Of a stretch of 64,000 nt of DNA, positions 35,770 through 43,896 are shown in pieces. How positions within the stretch are numbered: position 1 is the first letter of the stretch; every line of letters begins with the position of its first letter. The position numbers and the translations under genes are program-made. Origin of the DNA: JALEFZ01 sp039817415 (GTDB lineage Bacteria > Bacteroidota > Bacteroidia > J057); NCBI GenBank assembly GCA_039817415.1, contig JBCBVV010000004.1:124001-188000 (forward strand), in the 5' to 3' direction. The notes under the pieces were generated by a model. That model saw nothing but the letters and a program-made list of their open reading frames with translations. It ran no database searches and had not been told where the DNA came from.

Positions 35770-37503
35770 ATGAACATTCAACTTTCGGACGATACTTCTT
35801 TCGACTGGAAAGTGCAGAAAATTGCAGTCATTGGTCCTGGTATCGTTGGAATGCCGATGGCAGCCTTACTTGCTAACTCCCGTATCAAAATTGGTACTGA
35901 TGAGCCCGCTAAAGTTGTGGTAGTACAGCGTAACTCCAAGAACTCTGGATGGAAGGTTGATGCAATCAACTCTGGCAAATCAGTTATTGGTGGTATCGAA
36001 CCTGGTTTGAATGCTATTGTTGAGGAATGCGTAAATGAAGGTCTTCTTAGCGCTACCCACGACTACAGCCAACTAAGTGATGCTGACGTGGTTCTTGTTT
36101 GTGTTCAGACTGATAAAAAAGGATTTGAGCCTGATTACGGACCATTGTTTGGAGCACTTGAAACACTTGCTACCGCCCTACAAAACAAGCCTGCCCACAA
36201 AGTTCCTATGGTAGTATTCGAGTCTACTTTGGCTCCTTCTACTATGTCTTCCCTCATCAAAGAACACTTCGCCAAGTACGATCTACACGAAGGAAAGGAC
36301 ATCCTGTTGGGCAACTCTCCTAACCGCGTAATGCCTGGCCGTCTGGTTCACCGTGTTACACATTCAGACAAATTGATCGGTGGTCTTCATCCTGCCACAC
36401 CAGGCATGATCAAGACAATCTATGAAAACATCGTAACTGAAGGTACACTTCACACGACCAACTCCATGACTGCAGAGACAGTTAAGACGTTGGAAAATGC
36501 CTACAGAGATGTTAGAATCGCTTTCTCTACGGAAATCGTAAGATACTGTGATGAGAACAACATCGATTACTACGCCCTTCGTGATCAAGTGAATGCTGCT
36601 ATGGCACAATCTGATGACGCAACTGCTGATCCAAATGCTGTACCTTCAGGAGGTCTATTGATTCCTATGGTAGGTGTAGGTGGACACTGTTTGCCAAAGG
36701 ATGGAATCCTGATGTGGTGGAGAAAAATCGAATCTGGTGCTTCTACTGAAAATAGCTTGATTGTACGCTCTCGTGAGATCAACGATGAGTCTCCAGCCAA
36801 AACTATCGAATTGACTGAGAAGAAATTCGGTGATGTTGCTGGAAAGACTGTAGCTGTTCTAGGTGCTGCTTATCGCTTCAACTCAGAAGATACTCGTAAC
36901 TCTCCTTCTATCGTATTGGCTAACCAACTCAGAGAGAAAGGCGCCAACGTAACACTGCATGATTACTACGTAAAGTCGGACGATCAGCACATCACGATGT
37001 TTAATGTTGAGGACATCTTCACCAATGACATCGAGACAGCTGTTAAGGATGCTGATATCCTGATCTTCGGTACCGCTCACAAATTCTACATGGATGACAG
37101 AGATGACATCCTAGCCAAGGCGACTAAAGCTGTAGGTGTGGTAGATGGATGTAACCTATACAAGCGTGAGGACATCGAGTCTAAAGGCTTGGGATACACA
37201 GGTATCGGACGTGGAACAGAGGCACCATCTCCAGAATTCGTGAAGTTTGTAACTGATTCTTTCATCTCTATGGAAGTTGGTACAGCTAATGAAGTATTGG
37301 CGATGACTCAGTTCCTAAACGACCGTTATGCTGAAGGAGAATTCAACAAGGTAAAAATGAAGGACGTACAGGTTCAGGCAGCAAGCTGCTCAACTGGCTG
37401 TATCATCGTTGATCCAGCCCCTGTAACTGAGGTTCCTGAATACCAAGGATTCAAGACACTGTTGGCCAGCTATGCATTCAACCAGAATGCTCCAGTAGCC
37501 TAA
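35770..37503 (+). CDS. UDP-sugar 6-dehydrogenase family protein with C-terminal extension
   Basis: This 577-residue protein has the full UDP-glucose/UDP-HexNAc dehydrogenase plan. The NAD loop is AVIGPGIVGMPMAALL, the central helix is TAETVKTLENAYRDVRIAF, the catalytic-cysteine loop is GVGGHCLPKDG (C307), and the nucleotide-binding third domain ends near GLGYTGIGRG (about 480). It should oxidise a UDP-hexose or UDP-HexNAc to the uronate. Family members usually stop near 430-450 residues; here about 95 residues follow, with an acidic helical part and a CSTGC pair (C540, C544). Codon use looks more restricted than in its neighbours, suggesting high expression. It lies 198 bases after the asnB-like gene and ends at a strong hairpin. 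Confidence 0.87.
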   Translation: MNIQLSDDTSFDWKVQKIAVIGPGIVGMPMAALLANSRIKIGTDEPAKVVVVQRNSKNSGWKVDAINSGKSVIGGIEPGLNAIVEECVNEGLLSATHDYSQLSDADVVLVCVQTDKKGFEPDYGPLFGALETLATALQNKPAHKVPMVVFESTLAPSTMSSLIKEHFAKYDLHEGKDILLGNSPNRVMPGRLVHRVTHSDKLIGGLHPATPGMIKTIYENIVTEGTLHTTNSMTAETVKTLENAYRDVRIAFSTEIVRYCDENNIDYYALRDQVNAAMAQSDDATADPNAVPSGGLLIPMVGVGGHCLPKDGILMWWRKIESGASTENSLIVRSREINDESPAKTIELTEKKFGDVAGKTVAVLGAAYRFNSEDTRNSPSIVLANQLREKGANVTLHDYYVKSDDQHITMFNVEDIFTNDIETAVKDADILIFGTAHKFYMDDRDDILAKATKAVGVVDGCNLYKREDIESKGLGYTGIGRGTEAPSPEFVKFVTDSFISMEVGTANEVLAMTQFLNDRYAEGEFNKVKMKDVQVQAASCSTGCIIVDPAPVTEVPEYQGFKTLLASYAFNQNAPVA

Positions 37504-37515
37504 TTGAATATGATC

Positions 37516-37550
37516 AAGGAAAGAGAGCCTAACCTCTCTCTTTCCTTCTT
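37516..37550 (+). terminator. hairpin terminator after the UDP-sugar dehydrogenase
   Basis: A perfect 12-bp stem AAGGAAAGAGAG/CTCTCTTTCCTT (37516-37527 with 37536-37547) is followed by CTTTCCC. It lies 13 bases after the stop, so the next gene probably has its own promoter. Confidence 0.7.
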
Positions 37551-37628
37551 TCCCTGATATTGCTATTAATTCCTGGGTTTAGCTTCATCATACCCGGAGC
37601 CCTGATTCTATAAAAGAGTAAATTTGCG

Positions 37629-38978
37629 ATGACGCAATCACCCCAAAAAAAATGGGCCATTGTCGGAGGAGGAATCCTTGGAATGACAACGGCATACCGT
37701 CTTGCTCAACAAGGCCATGAAGTAACTTTGCTAGAAGCCGCCCCATATATGGGAGGTCTGGCAGCTGCCTGGCAATTGGGAGATGTTACATGGGATAAAT
37801 ACTACCATGTGATCCTGATGTCAGACACCTACACAAGAAACATCCTGAAGGATCTTAACCTAGATGCTTCCATTGAGTGGATAAAAACCAAGACCGGTTT
37901 CTATACCGATGGCGAACTCTACTCTATGTCCAATTCCATGGAATTTCTTCAGTTCCCTCCATTGAACCTGATTGACAAATTCCGTTTGGGTGCCACTATT
38001 TTTTATGCATCCAAAATCAAAGATTGGAAGAAACTGGAAAACATTCATGTAGACGAATGGCTACGTGGACTATCTGGAGATAATACCTTCAATAAAATAT
38101 GGCTCCCACTGCTGAAAGCTAAGCTGGGAGAAAACTACACTGAAACTTCAGCTGCATTTATCTGGGCTACTATCCAGAGAATGTATGCAGCCAGAAATAC
38201 AGGATTGAAAGAGGAAAGATTCGGCTACGTTCCTGGTGGGTACGCTACTGTACTTGACACCTTTGTGGACAAGTTGAAAGAAATTGGCGTAGATGTCCGC
38301 ACCTCACATCCCGTTCAATCTATTGCCAAAGATGGCGAACAGGTCAACCTGACTTACCAAAGTGGAATCGAGGAGAGATTTGATGAGGTCATTCTTACTG
38401 TGCCTTCAAATGTAGCTGCGAAAATGATTCACGGCCTACAGGAGGAAGAGAAAAGTAGACTGGAAAACATCCAATACTTAGGCGTAGTCTGTGCTTCTTT
38501 AGTGATGAAGAAGCCCATTTCGGAGTATTATGTTACCAATGTAACAGATGATGATACTCCATTTACGGGTGTCATAGAAATGACTGCTATGGTGGATAAA
38601 GAACACTTCGGAGGAAATACCCTTCTTTACCTACCAAAATATGTTAAGGCATCTGATCCATTCTTCTCTTTGACAGACGAAGAAGTAAAAGAGCTATTCT
38701 GGAATAAGATCGTGAGCATGTATGACCACATCAACCATGACGATCTCCTTTCTTTCCAAGTAGCAAGGGCGAAAAATGTATTTGCCCTAGCCACATTAAA
38801 GTACTCTGAGGGTCTTCCCCCTATCTCCATGTCCGTACCAGGTGTGCACGTACTCAATTCAGCACACATCGTCAACGGAACACTCAATGTAAATGAATCC
38901 ATCATGCTGGCAGAAAAAAGACTGCCAGAAATCATAGAATTAGCTAATAAAAGAAAACCCGTAGAAGTACAGCTATGA
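37629..38978 (+). CDS. FAD-dependent amine-oxidase-like protein (paralogue of the enzyme at 17833)
   Basis: This 449-residue flavoprotein has WAIVGGGILGMTTAYRLAQQ and TLLEAAPYMGGLAA at the N-terminus, and a C-terminal FAD segment with NSAHIVNGTLNVNESIMLA. It resembles the gene at 17833-19209 over its whole length (GGG loop, DKYYH versus EHYYH, ARNTGLKEERFGYVPGG versus SRNNVGREELGYLNG). The reaction is not known; superfamily members include UDP-galactopyranose mutase and protoporphyrinogen oxidase. It overlaps the next gene, a polysaccharide deacetylase, by ATGA, so the two products are probably needed together, perhaps to modify a lipid-linked sugar. Confidence 0.8.
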   Translation: MTQSPQKKWAIVGGGILGMTTAYRLAQQGHEVTLLEAAPYMGGLAAAWQLGDVTWDKYYHVILMSDTYTRNILKDLNLDASIEWIKTKTGFYTDGELYSMSNSMEFLQFPPLNLIDKFRLGATIFYASKIKDWKKLENIHVDEWLRGLSGDNTFNKIWLPLLKAKLGENYTETSAAFIWATIQRMYAARNTGLKEERFGYVPGGYATVLDTFVDKLKEIGVDVRTSHPVQSIAKDGEQVNLTYQSGIEERFDEVILTVPSNVAAKMIHGLQEEEKSRLENIQYLGVVCASLVMKKPISEYYVTNVTDDDTPFTGVIEMTAMVDKEHFGGNTLLYLPKYVKASDPFFSLTDEEVKELFWNKIVSMYDHINHDDLLSFQVARAKNVFALATLKYSEGLPPISMSVPGVHVLNSAHIVNGTLNVNESIMLAEKRLPEIIELANKRKPVEVQL

Positions 38979-39946
38979 GTTCAGCAAAGAAAATGGCAAG
39001 CGTTTCCCTTGACCTTGACAACCAATGGTCATACATGAAAATTCATGGGGACGAGGGATGGGAAGAATTTCCTACCTACCTGGACACTTTTGTACCCCAT
39101 TGTTTGGATGCATTGGATGCGCTGGATATGAAAATTACCTTTTTCATCGTAGGCCAGGACACAATTGATGAGCGTAATACCGAATATCTTCAAGACATTG
39201 TCCACAGAGGACATGAAGTAGGGAACCATTCCTTCAAGCATGAATCATGGTTACATCTTTACACTGATGAGGAGCTCGAATACGAAATTCGTGAAACGGA
39301 AGAAGGTATTGAGCGTGTTACTGGACAGCGTCCCATTGGTTTCCGTGGCCCTGGCTTTAGCTGGTCTCCCAATTTACTTGAAATTCTCAAATCTCACGGC
39401 TATCTCTACGATGCCTCTACCCTACCCACCTACCTAGGTCCAATTGCCAGAATGTACTACTTCTGGACGGCAGATCTAAGCAAGGAGGAAAGAGAAGAAC
39501 GAAAAGGACTTTTCGGAAAGTTCACTGATGGACTTCGATCCGTTAAACCCTACAACTGGCAGCTAAGCAATGACCAGAAACTGTTAGAATTGCCTGTTAC
39601 CACCATTCCTGGTATCAAAACGCCATTCCACTTGAGTTATCTACTATTCCTGAGCGGCTTTTCTGACGCCTTGATGAAGACATACCTCAACACGGCTATT
39701 CAGGCATGTAAAATGTCAGGAACTGAGCCTAGCTTCCTACTTCACCCGCTTGACTTGATTGGTGGAGACCAAGTACCAGAGTTGAAGTTTTTCCCTGGCA
39801 TGAACATTAGTAGCGACAGGAAAATTGAAGTATTTAACAAGGTAATGACAGCGCTTGGAAAACACTTCGATTTGGTCAACATGAGTGAACATGTAAGGCA
39901 AATCATGGATACGAGAACTCTAAAGACTCGGGTTCCATCGATCTAA
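38975..39946 (+). CDS. polysaccharide deacetylase (NodB homology domain)
   Basis: This 323-residue protein carries a carbohydrate esterase 4 type domain: the Asp pair in SLDLDNQW (D13, D15), the metal site H-x3-H in HEVGNHSFKH (H85, H89), and RPIGFRGPGFSWSPN as the third motif. It should remove N-acetyl groups from GlcNAc-type residues using a bound divalent metal. There is no signal peptide, which is unusual for a cell-wall deacetylase and fits a cytoplasmic lipid-linked or nucleotide-linked substrate, as for enzymes in PEP-CTERM/EPS loci. It is translationally coupled to the FAD enzyme through a 4-base overlap and followed by a strong terminator. Confidence 0.88.
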   Translation: MSSAKKMASVSLDLDNQWSYMKIHGDEGWEEFPTYLDTFVPHCLDALDALDMKITFFIVGQDTIDERNTEYLQDIVHRGHEVGNHSFKHESWLHLYTDEELEYEIRETEEGIERVTGQRPIGFRGPGFSWSPNLLEILKSHGYLYDASTLPTYLGPIARMYYFWTADLSKEEREERKGLFGKFTDGLRSVKPYNWQLSNDQKLLELPVTTIPGIKTPFHLSYLLFLSGFSDALMKTYLNTAIQACKMSGTEPSFLLHPLDLIGGDQVPELKFFPGMNISSDRKIEVFNKVMTALGKHFDLVNMSEHVRQIMDTRTLKTRVPSI

Positions 39947-39957
39947 AAATATGATTC

Positions 39958-39990
39958 AAAAGGGGAAAAATTAATGTACTTTCCCCTTTT
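39958..39990 (+). terminator. rho-independent terminator after the deacetylase
   Basis: A perfect 11-bp stem AAAAGGGGAAA/TTTCCCCTTTT (39958-39968 with 39980-39990) with an 11-base loop ends in four T. It lies 12 bases past the deacetylase stop. Confidence 0.85.
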
Positions 39991-40221
39991 GTATTCTTAC
40001 AAAAAAACTCCTTGAAACACAGGATAGTTCTTTCCTCAAAAATGTCGCATACAATCCATGGCAAGAATCCATACTTGGCAAATTATTTGTATGTTACTGA
40101 TATATAGCACGATATGTAAAAGAGCCCGTACCTATTTGGATTAGAATGGGTACCACATAGCACAGCAACCTATTTGGTTTTTTAGGAAAACATAAACTTA
40201 CCCCCAATTAATAAGTGAATT
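39991..40221 (+). promoter_or_regulatory. leader region of the GT2 gene with a direct repeat
   Basis: No gene is supported. The 10-mer ACCTATTTGG occurs twice, at 40130-40139 and 40168-40177, 38 bases apart (first base to first base). It may be a regulator site or a chance repeat. The promoter of the downstream polysaccharide genes should lie here, as a strong terminator precedes it. Confidence 0.4.
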
Positions 40222-41331
40222 ATGCAGACGAGTGATCTAGCATACACATCGGAATCCAACGTAGTGACGAATCAGACCAAACTACCCATGATTACCGTTC
40301 TTGCTCCAGCGTATAATGAAGAAGACATTATCACACAAAACTTGCAGGTATTGTGGGACTATATGAATACCCTTTCTTCCAAGTATCGCTTCGAGATTTT
40401 AATTATTAACGACGGTAGCAAGGATAAAACGAAGGAATTGGCAGATACTTTTGCCGATTCACATCCTCATGTGAGAATTATCCACCACGTAGTCAATAAG
40501 AATCTAGGTGGGGCCTTAAGAACAGGATTTGCAAATGCAAAGGGTGACTATATCGTGGTGATGGACCTCGATTTGAGTTATGACCAATTTCATATTGAAC
40601 GATTGGTAAATCACGCCATCAAGGTAGATGCAGATATCGTGGTAGCTTCCCCTTACATGAAGGGTGGAAAAAGCACGAAAGTTCCATTCTTACGCCTTAC
40701 CTTGAGTAAGGTGGTCAACCGTATGATGAGCTTTTCTGCCCCCAATACTGACATCAAAACATTTACGGGAATGGTGCGGGCCTACAAGCGCAGCTTCATT
40801 CAGAAAGTAAATCTAAAATCAAATACCTTTTCCATTAACCCGGAAATTCTTTTCAAAGCACTCATCCTGAGGGCCAAAATCATAGAAATTCCCGCTCACC
40901 TCGATTGGAGTTTACAAGTAGAAGCACCGGGCAGGGTTTCTAGCATTAAAATTTTCAAGGGAATCTTAGCTGGTTTAATGTCCAGCTTCATCTTCCGTCC
41001 TTATGCCTTTTTTATGGTCTTGGGGGGTATCCTTCTGGCTCTTTCCATGTACATGATCGTTTGGATTTTCGTGAATGTCTTTTCCATATATCCAGATCTA
41101 GTTGTTGAGACAGCTTATTTTGATGATCGATTCAGCATGGCTGTGTCAGAAGTCTTCAAAATTCGCCCTCATGCTTTTTTCATAGGAGGAGTTGCCTTGG
41201 TTGTAGCTTTACAGTTCCTTAGTCTAGGATTTCTATCCCTACAGAACAAGCGATACTTTGATGAGCTATTCCATATCAATACCTCTGAATTAGAAAAAAT
41301 TCAAAACCTCAAGAACGAGCATATCAATTGA
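40222..41331 (+). CDS. polyprenol-phosphate glycosyltransferase, GT2 with membrane anchor
   Basis: This 369-residue protein has a GT-A domain (about 20-245): ITVLAPAYNEEDIITQNL, ILIINDGSKDKT, GGALRTGFANAKGDYIVVMD and the DxD-type DLDLSYD. Two C-terminal membrane helices follow (about 258-292 and 315-338). It resembles dolichol-phosphate mannose synthase-type enzymes that charge a polyprenyl phosphate. The next gene, 52 bases on, encodes a GT-C enzyme that would use such a lipid-linked sugar outside the membrane, as in the ArnC/ArnT pair. Specificity is unknown. It is a distant counterpart of the GT2 gene at 16785-17750. The ATG start is clear. Confidence 0.85.
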   Translation: MQTSDLAYTSESNVVTNQTKLPMITVLAPAYNEEDIITQNLQVLWDYMNTLSSKYRFEILIINDGSKDKTKELADTFADSHPHVRIIHHVVNKNLGGALRTGFANAKGDYIVVMDLDLSYDQFHIERLVNHAIKVDADIVVASPYMKGGKSTKVPFLRLTLSKVVNRMMSFSAPNTDIKTFTGMVRAYKRSFIQKVNLKSNTFSINPEILFKALILRAKIIEIPAHLDWSLQVEAPGRVSSIKIFKGILAGLMSSFIFRPYAFFMVLGGILLALSMYMIVWIFVNVFSIYPDLVVETAYFDDRFSMAVSEVFKIRPHAFFIGGVALVVALQFLSLGFLSLQNKRYFDELFHINTSELEKIQNLKNEHIN

Positions 41332-41383
41332 TACAGAAAGGAAAAGGGGGGAGCTATCCTCCCTGCTTCAGAATATAAAAGGC

Positions 41384-42643
41384 ATGAAAATACTCGAAAG
41401 ACTAAATAAAGCCATTCCTTTCTGGCCACTCATACTATTATATGTGGCAGCCATAGCAGTTCTGTCCAAAAACACACCTCAAGGTGATGAGATTCGCTAC
41501 TTTAACTATGCAGAACTGCTTCTAAAAGGAACGTTTGTATCCGATCCTGCTGATCCTTCCATTAGCAATGGCCCTGGATTACCTTTACTTTGTGCACTTT
41601 TTCTGGTTTTAAGAATTCCTCTTTATTGGTCGCATTTTATTAATGCGTTTTTCTTCTGGGGAACGCTTGTCTACCTTAAGAAGTGTATGACCATGTTTAC
41701 CGAAGAGAAAAAGGCGACACGCTTTGCTTACTTCTTTGGTCTCTATCCGCTGTTTTTTGTAAAGTTTGTTCCAGATCATAAACCTGAAATCATCTGTCTT
41801 CTGCTCCTAACAGGATTCTTCTATTACTTCATGAGAATTGTCCATCAGGCAGACTTGAAACCAAAAAATTTCATCTTGGGAGGACTGTATTTTGGGTTCA
41901 TCATTTTGGTAAAGGCTCAATTTGCTTATCTAGCCATTGCAGGTATCCTATTTAGCCTTATCTATTTTGCATTTACACGACAGAAAAAGGGGATTCATAC
42001 GGCTATTCTAATGGCCTCATCCTTTGTCATTACCATTCCCTACCTGATCTATACCTTTAGTTTAACAGGAAAGAGTTTTTATTGGGTTACCAATGGTGGT
42101 GAACAATTATATTGGATGACGACACCCTATGAGGGACAATGGGGAAATTGGATTAGCCCTTATACGATTCTGACGGACTCAGCCAAATATCCACCTGAGC
42201 AGGTTGAGTTTTTTAAGGAGATCAGAGACTCCAAACGAATACGTCAGCAAGAACTATATATTGAGGCGGCTAAAGAAAACTTCAACACCCATCCCGAAAG
42301 CTATATCAAGAATTATATAGCAAACTGGGGAAGGATGACAGTCAACTTCCCACATACTTATACGCCTCAAAGCCTAGATACATTTGTATACATCGTTTCA
42401 AATGTACCCTACCTCATCCTGTTTTTGTTGAGTTTCATTCCCTTATGGACTCATTGGCGTCGACTTCCCTATTACCTAGTGGCAATGTTTTTACTTAGCA
42501 TGATGTATCTAGGAGGAACTTCATTGCTAAGTGCAGTTAATCGTTACTCGGTTTTAGCACTTCCCTTTATCATAATTTGGTTGGCCTTCATAGAAGAAAA
42601 CTTCGTCACCCTCAAAATAAAATCAAATGTCTCCAAGCATTAA
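41384..42643 (+). CDS. GT-C family membrane glycosyltransferase (PMT/ArnT-like)
   Basis: This 419-residue integral membrane protein has about ten helices. The first outside loop holds NTPQGDEIRYFNYAELLLKG, whose DE-x2-Y motif is the catalytic acidic site of GT39/GT83-type enzymes. A soluble segment with two Trp-rich parts (about 230-310) precedes the last helices. Such enzymes take a sugar from polyprenyl phosphate in the periplasm and place it on a glycan, lipid or protein. The donor is probably made by the GT2 gene just upstream. Its end overlaps the epimerase gene by 17 bases. Confidence 0.75.
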   Translation: MKILERLNKAIPFWPLILLYVAAIAVLSKNTPQGDEIRYFNYAELLLKGTFVSDPADPSISNGPGLPLLCALFLVLRIPLYWSHFINAFFFWGTLVYLKKCMTMFTEEKKATRFAYFFGLYPLFFVKFVPDHKPEIICLLLLTGFFYYFMRIVHQADLKPKNFILGGLYFGFIILVKAQFAYLAIAGILFSLIYFAFTRQKKGIHTAILMASSFVITIPYLIYTFSLTGKSFYWVTNGGEQLYWMTTPYEGQWGNWISPYTILTDSAKYPPEQVEFFKEIRDSKRIRQQELYIEAAKENFNTHPESYIKNYIANWGRMTVNFPHTYTPQSLDTFVYIVSNVPYLILFLLSFIPLWTHWRRLPYYLVAMFLLSMMYLGGTSLLSAVNRYSVLALPFIIIWLAFIEENFVTLKIKSNVSKH

Positions 42644-43778
42644 GTTGATGAGTCTCGTGGGAGCTCGCCCACAGTTTATAAAACTTGCTCCCCTGGTTAG
42701 AGCGATTGAAGCCCACAATGCGGGGAATCGTGAAAGGACCATTGAACATATTATCATTCATACGGGTCAACATTACGACCATGGTATGTCTGATATTTTT
42801 TTTGACGAATTGGAAATACCTCATCCCAATGTTAACCTTGGTGTGGGCTCCGGTCGCCACGGTGTACAAACGGGTAAAATGCTAGCTGGAATCGAAGAGA
42901 TTTTATTAGAGCATAAGCCTGATATGTTCATCATTTTTGGCGATACAAACTCTACGATTGCAGGGGCACTAGCAGCTGCTAAACTTCATATTCCCATTGC
43001 CCATATAGAAGCAGGTCTGAGAAGTTTTAACAGAAAGATGCCAGAGGAGGTAAACAGGATCATGTCTGACCATGTATCAGATTTACTCTTTGCTCCTACG
43101 CCAGCAGCGATAGAAAATCTAGAAAAGGAAGGGCTGACTGACAGGATGATTTCTAGTGGTGATATCATGTATGACACAGTTTTACTGAACTCCAAATTAG
43201 CTGAAAAGAAGTCTACAATTCTTTCGAAGCTTGGATTGGAGAAAGGCAACTATGCCATCGCTACATGCCATAGGGCCGAAAATACAAATGATCCGGAGCG
43301 ACTGGCCAACATTATGAATGTATTTAATGAAATTGCAAGCACGCAGTTTCCCATTGCATTCACCATGCATCCACGAACTAAGCATATTCTGGCAAAGGAT
43401 TTCCCGGAGTGGAAACCCGCTGATAATCTGATTATTCTTGAACCACTAGGTTATCTTGATATGTTACAGCTGCTAGAGGGTGCCAAGGTAGCCTTGACGG
43501 ACTCAGGTGGATTACAGAAAGAGGCTTTCTTCTTGGAAGTACCTTGTGTAACCATGCGTGATGAAACAGAGTGGACAGAGACCGTAGATGCTGGTGGCAA
43601 TATCGTCACAGGCGCTGATCCTGAGAAAATTATGCATGCGATCAAACACTTCACGAGTGAAGACATGCAAAGTTTCACAGATAAGCTTCAGGAAACCTTC
43701 GGCAAAGGAAATTCAGCAGAAATAACCGTTGCTGCCATTGTTCATTTTGTAGAAGGAAAAAAGGCTATCCCTGCCTGA
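42627..43778 (+). CDS. UDP-N-acetylglucosamine 2-epimerase family (WecB/WbpI-like)
   Basis: This 383-residue enzyme of the GT-B-like epimerase fold begins with VGARPQFIKLAPLVRA. It has HTGQHYDHGMSDIFFDEL, FGDTNSTIAGALAAAKLH, HIEAGLRSFNRKMPEEVNR and LTDSGGLQKEAFFLEVPC. It epimerises a UDP-HexNAc at C2. The SFNRKMPEEVNRI and MRDETEWTETV stretches resemble WbpI (UDP-2,3-diacetamido-glucuronate 2-epimerase) at least as well as WecB, and the next gene is wbpB, so both options stay open. The ATG lies inside the GT-C gene, a 17-base overlap. It acts in the cytoplasm. Confidence 0.9.
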   Translation: MSPSIKLMSLVGARPQFIKLAPLVRAIEAHNAGNRERTIEHIIIHTGQHYDHGMSDIFFDELEIPHPNVNLGVGSGRHGVQTGKMLAGIEEILLEHKPDMFIIFGDTNSTIAGALAAAKLHIPIAHIEAGLRSFNRKMPEEVNRIMSDHVSDLLFAPTPAAIENLEKEGLTDRMISSGDIMYDTVLLNSKLAEKKSTILSKLGLEKGNYAIATCHRAENTNDPERLANIMNVFNEIASTQFPIAFTMHPRTKHILAKDFPEWKPADNLIILEPLGYLDMLQLLEGAKVALTDSGGLQKEAFFLEVPCVTMRDETEWTETVDAGGNIVTGADPEKIMHAIKHFTSEDMQSFTDKLQETFGKGNSAEITVAAIVHFVEGKKAIPA

Positions 43779-43896
43779 TCATTTACGACTAACGAGGCTG
43801 GAATACCATCGGTTCGACCTTAAAATGAGTAAATTACAGCATAATTAATCTATATTTACGAATAGACATTACTACACCACAATCATTCAGTTAAGC

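Noticed and set aside
41346..41370. G-rich/C-rich hairpin between the GT2 and GT-C genes
   Set aside because: A stem of about 5 bp with no T-run inside a likely operon; probably chance.
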